From NCBI GenBank assembly GCA_019095985.1, contig CM032666.1, forward strand, positions 57,529,887 to 57,593,886: a DNA stretch of 64,000 nucleotides. Reading direction: 5' to 3'. Of the stretch, positions 40,101 through 50,791 are shown piece after piece (the stretch's first letter is position 1; the number at the start of each line of letters is the position of its first letter). The translations under genes were made by a program, and so were the position numbers. The stretch comes from Streblospio benedicti. Lineage: Eukaryota; Annelida; Polychaeta; Spionida; Spionidae. The notes under the pieces were generated by a model that was not told where the DNA came from, searched no databases, and was given only the letters and a program-made list of their open reading frames with translations.

Positions 40101-41819
40101 GTGCAACACGAGCCTCTGGACACCAAGGACTCGATGGCCACGTACTACGAGATCCCAGGTAACACGGCGCACGTAATACGGCGTAATAATACAATGTTCT
40201 TTGAGATCCCAGGTAATATAAAGCATTGCAAGATCCCGAGTAGTAATATGACGTATTAGTAGATCTTACAGAATAAGTCACTTTATAATACAGTGTAAAT
40301 TGATCTTATTATATATACATTGTGAAATGACGATTGACTTATAGAACTATTTTTTACACTTTATTTTTCTCTTCTCTTTAATCAAGTGAACTACAACACA
40401 CACAAAAACACACAAAATATAAAAATTCATCCCAAATTATCAACTATATGAAGGTAAAAGGTAAAACAATTAGACAAATTAAACATAAGATCTAGAATTT
40501 ACTTACAAAGTGCAGTGGTTGACGATTTATACCAAACTATTGCCAAACTAAATTCCAGCACAGATTTAAGTAGGTACAACCAAAAACGGTATCAAGTATC
40601 AAGACATAACAAATTTATACATTGCAATAGAATGCGACCAAGATGATTCAAATTTGTACTCTGCAATGTAAAATGTGACACACATTCTTTCGTATCTAAT
40701 TCTAGTTGTTCAAAATAGATACAAAGCACAATCACAGATTTGCGGCATAGATATGAGATTCTTCCTCTAAAACCTTTGAACTTATAATACGTGATGCAAA
40801 TTTCAATAACAACATCATAACCCAAGAATTTATGTTTCAGAGATTGATGGAGATGCCAGAAGCAAAGACCAAGAAACTGGAGAAGTTCACATCGACAACA
40901 GAGGTGGGTTGACCAGTGGATAGTAAAAGTATATAAGTGATATAAGAATATACTGCATCCCGTGTCACGGCAAAAATACAAAAAGCTACTGATATCTACA
41001 ACCAATCAAAACAAGCTAATTTGCCTATCTGTATTCAGAAAACGAGTACTTGCATTCATCCATTTAGAGACAGCGCAAATTTCATTTTGATGTTCATCCT
41101 AAGATCTTTGATGCTTGATGCTTTTGAATGACACTTCCACTATTCTGATATACTTCTATGGTATTGTCATAATAACTATGTTGCAATCTAAAAAAAATCC
41201 TCCTGCAGTAAATGTGATGAGACCTTTTCTTTTCATTCTCTCATGAACAGATTCAACCAGAAGAGTCAATGAAGCAGCAGCAACAACAACAACCGCACCA
41301 GCAGCAGCAGCCTTGAGCGACGGCTATGAGCGGCCAGACGCTCGCGGTCAGTACGAGCTGGAGGAGCGGCCGTACACGGCGCTGACCACAGCAGTGACCG
41401 ACGGTCAGTACGTGGGGCTCCGCATGCAGCAGGTGCCCCCGCAGGTGCCCTCCGAAGTGAGCATGGTGGAAAACGACGCGTATTGCAACAGTGACGATGA
41501 TGATGTGGATAGTGCGATACGGGACAGGTCGAATACGTGCGTTCTTCAGGCTTCTGAGGTGGACATGGTGGACAATGAAGTGTACCACAGCAGCGGGGAT
41601 GAGGATACTGTTGATGACAATGTGACAAAGAACATGTCACGTCGCGGAGTTCTACAGAAGCAGGCATCTGTGGACATGGTAGACAATGACGCGTACCACA
41701 GTAGTGGGGACGAGGGGCAGGAGGCACACGGACCAGCCGCGGGCGTGTCTCCCGGCGGGGACGTGCAGATGGTGGAGAACTCCGTGTACCACAGTAGCGA
41801 CGACGACAACGACGTTTAG
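34126..41819 (+). CDS. Type I membrane receptor with 8-Cys ectodomain and ITAM / NxxY-repeat tail (9 exons)
   Basis: Assembled from GT-AG sites with compatible phases: exons 34126-34204, 36460-36698, 36882-37082, 37452-37678, 38271-38417, 39327-39385, 40087-40158, 40841-40903, 41251-41819. They total 1656 nt, 551 residues plus stop. Residues 1-18 are a signal peptide (MDLVIICLLLVV...). The ectodomain has cysteines at 37, 62, 64, 78, 105, 110, 119 and 166 and an Asp-rich stem at 204-218; one membrane helix spans about 222-246. The tail has SVMSGLYNRIRESRM (Y288), YYEIP (337-341), an ITAM (Y404-TAL-x8-Y416-VGL) and four MV[DE]NxxY repeats (Y440, Y474, Y511, Y542). I do not recognise the ectodomain family. 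Role as a tyrosine-phosphorylated surface receptor is inferred. The least certain junction is the exon 3 donor (gat|gtattg); cag|gtactc at 37064 with an acceptor at about 37458 would also keep frame. The exon 5 donor (gtcggt) is weak. Confidence 0.82.
34674..34853 (+). mobile_element. Short TIR element in intron 1 of the first receptor gene
   Basis: A clean 180-bp copy of the 'gaggttctactgt' family, from 'acagtagaacctctctaata' to 'ttggaggttttactgta'. Confidence 0.88.
35142..35241. other. Assembly gap (100 N) in intron 1
   Basis: Exactly 100 N. It hides the left end of the TTAA-flanked element whose body starts at 35242. Confidence 0.99.
35242..36023 (-). mobile_element. TTAA-flanked non-autonomous transposon, copy 1 (left end in gap)
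   Basis: Near-identical, in reverse orientation, to 61092-62026. The visible terminus reads 'gagttcacagtccccTTAA', the inverse of the 61088 end, with TTAA at 36020-36023. Long stretches differ only at scattered bases from the other copy, so both inserted recently. TTAA targets are typical of piggyBac-type elements, but the terminal GGG is not the usual CCC. No open frame. Confidence 0.82.
37542..37586 (+). other. Asp-rich juxtamembrane stem of the first receptor
   Basis: A GATGAC-type repeat encodes residues 204-218, of which 12 are Asp. It lies directly before the membrane helix (222-246). Such a negative collar just outside the membrane is unusual and may vary in length between alleles. 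Confidence 0.85.
37721..37902 (-). mobile_element. Short TIR element in intron 4 of the first receptor gene
   Basis: A 182-bp copy of the 'gaggttctactgt' family in minus orientation: 'acagtcaaaccttaaataaa' to 'tagaggttctactgta', with 'cataaagctaccagaatgaa' inside. It starts 42 bp after the transmembrane exon. Confidence 0.85.
38457..38690 (+). repeat. Dispersed repeats in intron 5
   Basis: 'acatgttgaaaataac' through 'caaattcccttgtt'-like sequence and 'gacatggattctttatgaa' is repeated at about 42705-42850 and partly at 49362-49410. The distal part ('cgtgagatatgacgatg') resembles one end of repeat family R1. Another scrap at about 38795-38870 matches the TTGA-tailed LINE ('gtcaccaggatctatc'). 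Confidence 0.6.
39847..39920. repeat. GC-rich foldback in intron 6
   Basis: 'ctaaaacacgggacgccac' on the left pairs with 'gtcccgtgg' and 'cgtcccgtgttttag' on the right, around a centre 'gttatgtacgatatgtaca'. It is a near-palindrome of about 74 bases inside a receptor intron, probably a tiny foldback element. Confidence 0.75.
41364..41420 (+). other. ITAM-encoding segment of the first receptor
   Basis: Encodes E401-x-x-Y404-T-A-L407, eight residues, then Y416-V-G-L419, with D413 at position -3 of the second tyrosine. This fits the immunoreceptor tyrosine-based activation motif [DE]xxYxx[LI]x(6-12)Yxx[LI]. By family knowledge, dual phosphorylation of such a motif recruits tandem-SH2 kinases of the Syk/ZAP-70 type. 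It lies wholly in the last exon. Confidence 0.8.
41463..41807 (+). repeat. Four NxxY tail repeats (coding)
   Basis: Four units of MV[DE]N-x-[AV]-Y-[HC]-[SN]-[SD]-x-D-[DE] begin at residues 434, 468, 505 and 536, with spacings of 34, 37 and 31 residues. Each has an NxxY (PTB-domain type) core followed by Ser and acidic residues resembling casein kinase 2 sites. The first unit also reads Y-C-N, a Grb2-type YxN. Confidence 0.88.
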
Positions 41820-42629
41820 ACTTTAGTGCGAACGCTACCAGGCTGTATGTAGGGGTTGTCCTGGTGCCTGGACAGCCAGTTCAACCATTTGTTTGGACTC
41901 GTGATTGTAGGGCATGTAATGCCGTTGTTACAAGGTTTGTTTGTTTCTAAAACACACACACAAAAAAAAAACACCCACAAGAATTTTCTGGGTTATGGTG
42001 ACAAGGTTACAAGGCGGATATAGTCACAAGCGCAATATTGTATCCTCGTCATTAGATGGACACGTGTATGTCATATGCTAATTTTTCTTGAATATCATTT
42101 CTAGCAACAATTAAACAGGGTTTTTTGTCTGTGTACAAATCAAACAACTAGTATTCTACTGGCAAAGTATTAAGAGTTATAATTCATAGTCTTATTATCG
42201 TAGGGATGTAACATGAAAATAATGTTGCATTTGAAACATTGTATGTGGAAAATTGAAAGAAATAAGATATGATAGCTCAAAGCAAAATATTGATGTTCTA
42301 AATCAAACACAAAAACATATAGGAAATGTAAAACGAAAGCTTGTACATCTTTCATACCTTTCATATTCGAGTAGGCAATGTAAGTTGCTTTTTAGAACTT
42401 ATTACTATTGACTACTACTAAGTAATACATCTAAGGTATATAAATATTAAAGACTTCAAATTATCGAATAATTGCAATTATTGCTAATTAATTATCACAG
42501 CCCATATTACTTAGTTTGCAATTAGCAGATTTTGATGGATTAAAACTGGCGTATTCAGTTGAATTTTGGCCAATTCAGATCATACGTGGCACTGAATATA
42601 TCAAGTCAGGTTGTGTGAATGTTACTTGT

Positions 42630-42701
42630 AATAAAAAGTGAAATGAACGTCTTTTCTTATTCCTAACGTTTCAAGCAGTAACGTTTGTTTTGAAGAATAA
42701 A
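42630..42701 (+). terminator. Candidate polyadenylation signals of the first receptor gene
   Basis: AATAAA hexamers lie at 42630-42635 and 42696-42701, roughly 0.8-0.9 kb after the stop at 41819. They imply a long AT-rich 3' UTR if used. No stronger signal lies closer. Confidence 0.4.
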
Positions 42702-42869
42702 ATACATGTTGAAAATAACGACTTTCTAAGTTATATGTTACATATCAAATTCCCTTGTTGGGTGACATAGATTCGTTATGAACATTATTTACTGCAACCA
42801 ATTATAATATCTCTGGCCACATACCAAGAAGTATTTTTCCCTCAGACCAAGTTAATAATAAGGTGCACT

Positions 42870-43275
42870 GTTTCTGACCTTTTCTTAGTAATATTAAAAT
42901 TTGGTGGGGCATCAAAATTCTGCACAATTATTTCAGCCAAGTTGTCATTTAACGATTTAAGATTTTAAATCCCCAGTTAATACTAGGGACTCCAATCTGG
43001 ATAAACTTCTTATAAGCATAAGGTTTTAAATACTATTTCGCATGTCTCTAGCAAGCCATATTTCGATTAAAATGTGTGCTTTTTCTGAAAAATTGAGTGA
43101 TTCCTAGTTTTGTTTTGTGTGGAAATGACATTATGATTGTTCACTTCCGACACAGCATTGGGAAATTTAATTTTCATGAGACCTTGGCAATGTGTTACAT
43201 GAAGTACATCTACGTAGTTGCAAGGTTAGCTAATTGTGGAAAATTAAAATTTGATACATAATGTCCTCAAAACAG
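42870..43275 (+). repeat. Diverged direct repeat with 48166-48578
   Basis: Blocks such as 'aaggtgc', 'tttctga...ttttcta', 'tttaatctccag'-like, 'gattcctagttttgttttgtg', 'gaaatgacattatgattgtt', 'cgacacagcatt' and 'aaaatttgatacataatgtcctc' recur in the same order at 48166-48578. The two copies bracket the transposon nest at 44437-47963. Confidence 0.7.
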
Positions 43276-44436
43276 TCCAATTATCTCGAGTTGTCCAATT
43301 TTCTTGTTGTCAGATTGAAGAAATACCATGTACCATGTTTAAAGCTAAATTCAATGTTGTTGAAATTGGTCAAAAGAGGATGATTTTGAATATTAAATTT
43401 TCTAGAATTGGGTTGGTAAGACTACACACGTAAGTTCGTAGGTGTTGAGGTCATGTTTCACACCACTTTTTGCTAGATGCGCGCGCCACCACATCGACAT
43501 ACGTGGGTTGAAAAAAAAATAATTCTGATCGGCCGTTCCCCGCTTCATGAGCACGAATCTATGATGTGAAACATATTAGATTATGATGAATTAAAGCATG
43601 ATAGGATTCTTCAAACCTGTTGGGTAGTTACTGCTTTTAGCTTTATAATGATGGGAATATGTGAACTTGGAGTCTGCAGATGATACCTGCTTGTTCGTCT
43701 AAAAGTCAGGGCTGGGGCAAAAATCCCAAGTTGTAATTTCCACACTTTTGAGTACAGGTTATAATGTGCCTACACTTCAGTCACAGTCATTGGAAACATT
43801 TGTTTTACATGTCCATTGAAAATGTTTCAATTGAATCGTTCACAAATGATGTCACCTCATTTTTTGACCTGTTTTACCCCCCCCCCCCACACACACACTC
43901 ACCACACACTTGTCACCTTTCGTCATCTTTGCAGCACCTCCCTACTGATAAGTGACGTCATATTTGCCCCCCCCCTCCCCCGACATGATTTCGTGATTAC
44001 ATTTTAATAGCATCGATTTGACTGTGCCATTATATAAGTACATTTGAATATATATGTCCATAATTCAGAAATAATTTTACAAATGTATTTAGAACATAAA
44101 GCAAACATGGTAATGAGATTTTAACTGGTAGATATATCACAACTCACTTGTCATTCAGAAAGAAAGTTCAAATACAGTTAAATAACTAAATCTTCTTAAA
44201 AAAAAAAAAAAAAAAACATCGCCCAAGTGCTAGACCCCACACCCACCCACCCCCCGGTCATCTGTCGTCATCTTTCGCTACACTCCCCCCTCCCCTGGTG
44301 ACGTCATTTGTGAACGATCCCAAGGGACTGGTAATGGGTAGTAGACCTATCACTATCACATGATGAGAACATTTGAATTGTGATTCTGGACATTAATATA
44401 CGTTATTTTATGGTATCGCCCTATGTGAAAAAAACA
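43276..44436. other. Intergenic, no gene seen
   Basis: Contains C-rich microsatellite-like patches (about 43879-43915, 43967-43981, 44235-44300) and an A-run near 44199-44216. No coding structure was found. Confidence 0.5.
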
Positions 44437-44829
44437 ATGCTACAGTCACACGGCAGTTACGGTAGATGCGGATAAAAATACGTAACCACCCGCAAAAATG
44501 CATACGCATACGTAATTCAAATATGCAGGATACGTAAATATTCGCAGACATACGCAGATCAGCGACTTTAATTTTGAAATTCTCATAACTTTGGTATGGA
44601 TGAAATGTCCGTGAAATGTCCGCAAAATATATAACTCTTACGCAAAATACGCAAACTCATCTGCAAGATACGTATGGCAATCACCCAAAGCAATCGATCA
44701 TACAAAGGAAGGCTCAAGTCAAAGCAATGGTGGACCTCTGGATGTTGTGCAGCGTGATAGGCATAGATTTTGATTGGGAATTTGGAAATTTTTGGGTAGA
44801 CCTCGTGAAGGCTCGGTTTATACATGTTA

Positions 44830-45303
44830 AAAGGCTGCAAAGAAAGTTTACAGAAACGAATGCAGAAATGCAAATGACACTGCAGTCATGGAAGCGTCAC
44901 AAAGCCTTTCCAAACTCCACAATAATGGTAATAGCAAACGTTTTTGGAATCGAATCAGGAACCTTAAGTCAGGAAACTCATCAGTAGAGGACATACGTTT
45001 TACTCAAAAACTTGGTAGTCAAGGTGACTGCACCGGGAATGCCTACAAGGAAGCCCAACAGTCTGTTAAGGAAAAATAGAGGCACCAAATTGGCAAATTA
45101 TGTATAAGGTTATGTCAGAGATTGAAATCTGGATGTGCTCTTGGGATCAATGGTATTACTTCCGAACATCTCAAATACGCACTTGACATACCTAGTCACA
45201 AGTTCAATATATCTTTAATGAATTTCATGTTCAATGACGTAATAATTGTAAAGAAACATTTTAAAATCACATCCAATGAATTATGGTGTCGTGGATTCTA
45301 TTA
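44830..45303 (+). mobile_element. Degenerate LINE fragment (start of reverse transcriptase)
   Basis: Short frames in different phases read 'SQSLSKLHNNGNSKRFWNRI' and then 'KSGCALGINGITSEHLKYAL'. This is the pre-RT and first RT block ('GxxGITxEHLKYA') of a non-LTR retrotransposon. It is broken by several frame changes and lacks the catalytic block. It lies immediately upstream of the oppositely oriented LINE. Confidence 0.65.
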
Positions 45304-45451
45304 GGACCCTTTTACTTAATAGCAGGGGCAATGATCAAATGCTTGACATGTTTTAACTACCGTTTTAAGCAATATCTCTGATATGTTCTTTACTTTTTAA
45401 CTCTCTTTCATTTTTATGTTCTGTCTTCCAATGGACGGTTAAATAGATAGA

Positions 45452-47763
45452 TTTATTTTTTATTTTATTTATTTATTTATTTTGCCATATGTACAAAAGA
45501 TATTAATAATATAAAATTCAGGTAATTTACAATAATCATAAAAACAAAAACATTTAAAATCACATATATAAGTAGTAATATAAATGGCTGGGGAGGAAAG
45601 AAGTGGATTACTTATCTAGTTCCTCCCCATGTGTATATAATAATACTTTTATGACTATAAAATTATAATAGAATTTGCTTCACAAATTGATTAAAACAGT
45701 GATAGAAACAACAATTCACATTAGTCCTATGACTTGTGTAAAATACAAACATGAAGAAAGTGACATTTTGATTATTTATAAGTTATATTTTCCTATTCAA
45801 TAATCCTTAAATAGGTTTTTATAAGTGAAATAAGTTTTAGCTATTTTAACATCAGTAGGTAATGTTTTCCATAAATTAGCACTAGCATATTGAAAAGTAC
45901 TTTTAGAATAATTAGTTTTAATTTTACATGTAACTCTGAAATCACTTTTGTTTCGTGTATTATAAGAATGAACATCATTACCTTTATAAAGGTTTGTCCA
46001 AGATAGATTTGGCAAATCACCTATTGTTATTTTAAATACATTAGAACAGATCTTGAATTTATAAATATCTTCTAATTTTAATATTTTATGCTTCTTGAAT
46101 AATGGAGATGCATGTTCTCTCCTTCTTAATCCACAAATCATTCTTATTATTTTCTTCTGCAGTACAATCACTTTGTTTAAGATATGAGCATTAGCTGTTC
46201 CCCAGACTATAGTACCATACTGAATATAAGAATATACAAATGAATAATACAATTGAATTAAAGAGTTAGTGTCCAATACCTTCCTAGCTTTTGCTATTAA
46301 ATAAAAACTTTTACTAATTTTATTACAGACATGATCTATTTGGTATTTCCAAGATAATGTATTGTCAACAATGATACCAAGAAATTTAGTTTTAACTACC
46401 TCATTGATAAGAGTTCCATTAATACAAATATCCATAGAGTTGGGAGTATATTTTTTTGTTTACTGTGAAATACAATATAATTTGTTTTCTTTACATAAAG
46501 AGAGTCTGTTTGCACAAAACCAGATATATAACTTTTTAGTTCTTCGTTTACAATATTATTGAGATCTTTCAAGTCAGTACCTTTTATAAAAATATTAGTG
46601 TCATCAGCAAAGAGCAAGTAAAACATCTTATCTGAGACATTGTTTAAATCATTAATGTACAGAATAAATAAAATTGGTCCAAGAATTGACCCTTGTGGCA
46701 CACCACATGTTACAGTTTTTGGAGATGACAGATCATTATTAAAAAGTGTATATTGCTTTCGATCAGACAGATAACTTTCAAACCAGTCATTGGCTATGCC
46801 TCTAACACCATAGTTGTTCAATTTGTTTAACAAAATACGATGGTTAACGGTATCAAAAGCTTTTGCAAGATCTATAAATATACCCAAGCCAAATTCCTTA
46901 TTCTCAAAACAATTTACAATTTTATCAAACATAGACATTAATGCAATATCAGTAGAGTATTTTTCACGGAATGCACATTGATATTTGTACAGTAAATCAT
47001 TTCTTTCAATAAAGTCAATTAATTGATAATACATTAATCTTTCAAATACTTTAGAGAATACAGTAAGTAATGATATAGGCCTATAGTTATTGAAACTTGA
47101 GGCATCACCAGCCTTGTAAACTGGTATGATTTTTGCAACCTTGATCTCGAGAGGAACAACACCAGTACTAAATGACAAATTGATGATATGAAGTAGTGGG
47201 ACGGATATATAGGGTAGAATACATTTAAGCATGTTTCCAGTAAGATCATCATATCCAGGAGTATTTTTCTTAATCTGTTTTACAGCTTTCACTAAGTCAG
47301 CATTTATTACAGGTTTTAAAAAGAAAGACGATTCAGGTGATTTGTCAAGGTAAGACAAGGGGGATAGATCTGTATTATTGATTTTACTGGCAAGACTATT
47401 GCCCATATTAACAAAGTAATTATTAAACTCTTCAGCAATATCAGCATCGTCAGTAATAGTTTTACCATTTTTGACAAACCTGGACTTAATTACATTATGA
47501 GATTGTTTATTTCGATTGAGAATCTTATTAACGACCTGCCATGACATTGATATATTTGACTTATGTTTTAGCAACAACTGTTTATAATGATTTTTTTCAG
47601 CAGTTCTTATTATAGATATGAGCTTATTTTTGTAATTTTTGTATTGAGCCTCACGTAGGGGGCTAGGTGATAACAAATATTGATGGTACAATTTGTTTTT
47701 TACACAAATGGATTTTTTAATCGCTTTAGATATCCAAAAAAATAAATAATAAATAATACTCAT
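45452..47763 (-). mobile_element. 5'-truncated non-LTR retrotransposon (CR1/Jockey-type LINE), nearly open reverse transcriptase
   Basis: Minus-strand frames at 47763-46396 and 46435-45797 together cover the C-terminal two thirds of a LINE ORF2. RT blocks are clear: 'NNYRPISLLTVFSKVFERL', 'IDLAKAFDTVNHRILLNKL', 'CGVPQGSILGPILFILYIND' and the catalytic 'FADDTNIF'. The second frame carries the thumb/C-terminal region ending 'SANLWKTLPTDVK...FKDY'. The endonuclease is absent, so it is 5'-truncated near 47740. The switch between frames falls at a 7-base A/T homopolymer (46451-46457), so one indel, or a sequencing error there, explains it. An AAAT-type tail lies near 45452-45480. Confidence 0.92.
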
Positions 47764-47963
47764 CCGCGTTGCTCTGTAAACATCCGTATTTAGCCCTAAC
47801 CTAATGCGCGGGGTTCGCAGTATTACGACAATCTAGATATATATGTTTTAACTCTGAGATCAGGTTGACAACTGCGATCTTGGCTCTATCATCTGCGTAT
47901 TTTCACAGTATTTACGGATTTTCAGTGTGCAGGTCCGTACCATGTCATGTAACTGTAGCATAA

Positions 47964-50791
47964 CAGATTGGCCAAGATTGTAGTAAATTGCAGGGACATA
48001 GCTTGAGGGTTTTAACATATTATATCTGTTAATTCATTACCAGCAGTTGGGAAATATGTCCCACGCTAATGATATACGCCATATACCACTACTAAATTAA
48101 CATGATATATTATCATTATACCACTAAATGTTCATGCCTTATATAGCCCTAGATGTACATTTTGAAGGTGCTTTCTGATATTTTCTAAGATACTAATGTA
48201 AAAGCCATTAATATTGTGTAGAAACATCACCCTGAAGACTTGACTCAGCAATATTAATTATATTAGTTTTAGATTTTTAATCTCCAGTTCTCACTAGAGA
48301 CCCAAATAATACATATTTATTTAGTCATAATGAAACAAAATTTGTCAAACTTCCGCGTCTCATATTCATATTAATAGTTCTATTCTCTGAAAAAAAAAAT
48401 TGATTTCTCCTTTAGTTTTGTGTTGAAATGATATTATGATTGTTAACAATCGACACAGCATTAATGAGGGTATTCTTTTCAATCACATTGGAATATGTGT
48501 TACGTGAGGCTCATCTACATAATTGCAAGTTGAGCTGGTTATGCGAAAATAAAATTTGATACACAACGTCCTCATTTACAGATTGACATTCTGGGGACCT
48601 TTCAGAGAACGTACGTTTGACGTAAGAAAAGGCTTGTAATCGCAACACTGCACGTGTTGGGTACCTGTCAGAAATGAAGCAGTCACATTGATGAGCTGTT
48701 ATTATGAAACCGAGTATGTATCAGTATTGCCCGTGTACGGGTTTAAGAAAAAAACGTTTGTCTGATGTCCTCACAAAGTGTTAGTACTGTCTTGAGTGTT
48801 TTATGCATTCATAAAGTAGGGCAAAATGGGTGGTCATTTCCGTACATATTATTAAAACTAAGTGTTAAAAAGTGGTAGAGTGTGTATTTAAATGATGCAG
48901 ACGTGACTGCAACTAGTAGTGTTGAAAAGAGAAGAGGTTTACTGTTAAGTAGATATATAACGTAGGTAATGACAATAGTTATTATTGGTGAAAATTGTGG
49001 AAAATGTGTGATCCTCTGAAAGAAGGAAATTTGAAACCAGTGTATCTATTTTTTATAATAGTATAATCTCTTGGAGCAATTGTACACATGTTATTATGTG
49101 CATGTTTTGTACATTTTAGGGAGAAACATCCATTTTTCGTTGATTACTAAGTGGCAAAGTAACCTCAAACTTTGCCTTCAGTTTCGCTCACATTTGGGTT
49201 AGACGACCCCCCCCCCCAACAACATTTGAAAAAGTTGAGTGACCCGTTCCCTAAAAAACCTTGCTAGATTTGCGCAAAATGCAATAAATCTTTGCGTGAG
49301 AACTGACGTACGTTGTCGGAAAGGTCATTACTGGTGCTTTCGTTTTGTTAGAAAAATAAAGAACGTGTTAAAAATAACCATTTCCGAAAGTGATAGATTA
49401 CATATCAATCAATCAATTCAATTCAATCAAAACAATGTAGACAGGAAGAATGAATTTGTTTCCGTTATAAAATATCCACTTTATTTCAACACCATTACAT
49501 AATTCGCATGATTCATCATACATAGCTATGGCCCCCACCAATGGACCAACAAAATATTTTGACCACAATACCATTTAGACCTGTGAAACACAAATATAAA
49601 AACCCTATTCTTGCAAAAGTCAAATTCAAATGTAAGATCCATTTGTCCACCACCTAAATACAGAACGTTTCAACCAAATAGCTCATGGGCATTTGGATGA
49701 TTGCATACGCTTATTATGGTGTAAATCAAAATTTTAATACGGTTATTATGGTGTATTTGTCACATATACAACCCTAAACTACGTGTTATTGATTTGACCC
49801 ACACTGCAAGCAGCATTTGGACAACCCCTGGTAGCACAAGGATGTGCCTTAATTGCGCACGGTGGGTTTCCGTACATCTGTCTAGCTCTTCAATGTCGCC
49901 AACTTGATCAATACAAAATTCAAACCACTTGATAGTTTTTAAGTGACCACTGAGAACACTGTGCCAGCATTTATAGCTTGGTAAAATGTTTGTTTGTTCC
50001 TAACGTGAAAATGATGTTTCAGGCTAATGTATTGGCCGTGTGATCATTGACATAAAAAGGCGTCTTGGCAGGGCGGTGATGAAGCTATATCGAGGTGCGA
50101 ACGTGGCCACTTTTCTAGGAAAACTACCGGAGTTCACCTTATAACCGAGGCCTTATAAATGGAAGTGTTGTAAGTTCTGAATCGCAGTTTGTCTTACCAA
50201 ATATGCAGAAACACTTTTTGGAGTATTAAAGATATTTTCATTACCTCAAAATGTGAAATAGATAAATGAAAACTTTGGTTTTGAATGCTTTATATCATTT
50301 GGAATGTTAGATAGCTAACTGTGAAAATTAAGAAGGCAGTAACTGTATATGTATAGTTTAAATGCAACTTTGAACCAGATGACTTTAAAGAGGGCACTTT
50401 TGAAGGATGCAATTAAAGTTCGTCTCACCACAGATGACTTAAATGGACGCATTTAAAGCTCTGAACCAAGTGGGAAAACAGGCAAAGTTTATTGGCCCGG
50501 AAAGCCTTAAATATCGTCATCATCGTCGCTACTGCATGGCTGCTTGTGATGACGTAACTTGGCTACATTAGTCACTGCATGCATGTTTACAAGGATATCT
50601 TAAAGGATGCAGTAGTTTACATTTAATGGATTTTGAAAAAGAGTTTTATAAATAAAGAAGTTGACACTTTGATCTCATGGATTTTGAAATATGGCTTTAT
50701 CAATAAACACTTTGACACTTTGAATTCATGGATTTTGAAACATGGGTCTATCAATAAACAGTTTGATTGACCACTGACTGACCACTTAGTG
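47964..50791. other. Intergenic, upstream of second receptor gene
   Basis: Holds the second copy of the 42.9 kb direct repeat (48166-48578), a part repeat at 49362-49410, a C-run near 49207-49216 and the 51-bp tandem repeat at 50626-50768. No other exon was supported. The promoter of the second receptor gene must lie here, but I cannot place it. Confidence 0.5.
50626..50768. repeat. 51-bp tandem repeat just upstream of a start codon
   Basis: Units start at 50626, 50677 and 50728 with 'atggattttgaaa', each followed by 'tttatcaataaac'-like and 'gacactttga' blocks; the third is partial. The period of exactly 51 keeps an open antisense frame with a 17-residue repeat, probably a by-product. It ends 23 bp before the start codon at 50792, so it lies in the 5' leader or core promoter. 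Confidence 0.9.

Larger units (their letters stand above)
44437..47963. mobile_element. Inverted-repeat DNA transposon remnant split by LINE insertions
   Basis: The left end 'atgctacagtcacacggcag...acggta' and the right end '...gtaccatgtcatgtaactgtagcat' are imperfect inverses. Both sub-terminal parts are studded with 'tacgca'/'acgtaa'-like words (44460-44660 and, inverted, 47764-47930), so I read them as the two halves of one element. The interior is occupied by LINE sequence on the + strand (about 44830-45300) and the - strand (45452-47763). A clean target-site duplication could not be fixed. Confidence 0.6.

Noticed and set aside
41253-41809. Long minus-strand open frames opposite the last exon of the first receptor (up to 153 codons)
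   Set aside because: They are shadows of the GC-rich sense exon; the Ser/Thr/Cys-rich translation mirrors the sense repeat.
34126-41819. Assigning the receptor ectodomain to the CUB family
   Set aside because: 'SELYFRSSTTWTITC' is faintly CUB-like, but the paired cysteines and spacing of CUB are not met. Left unassigned.
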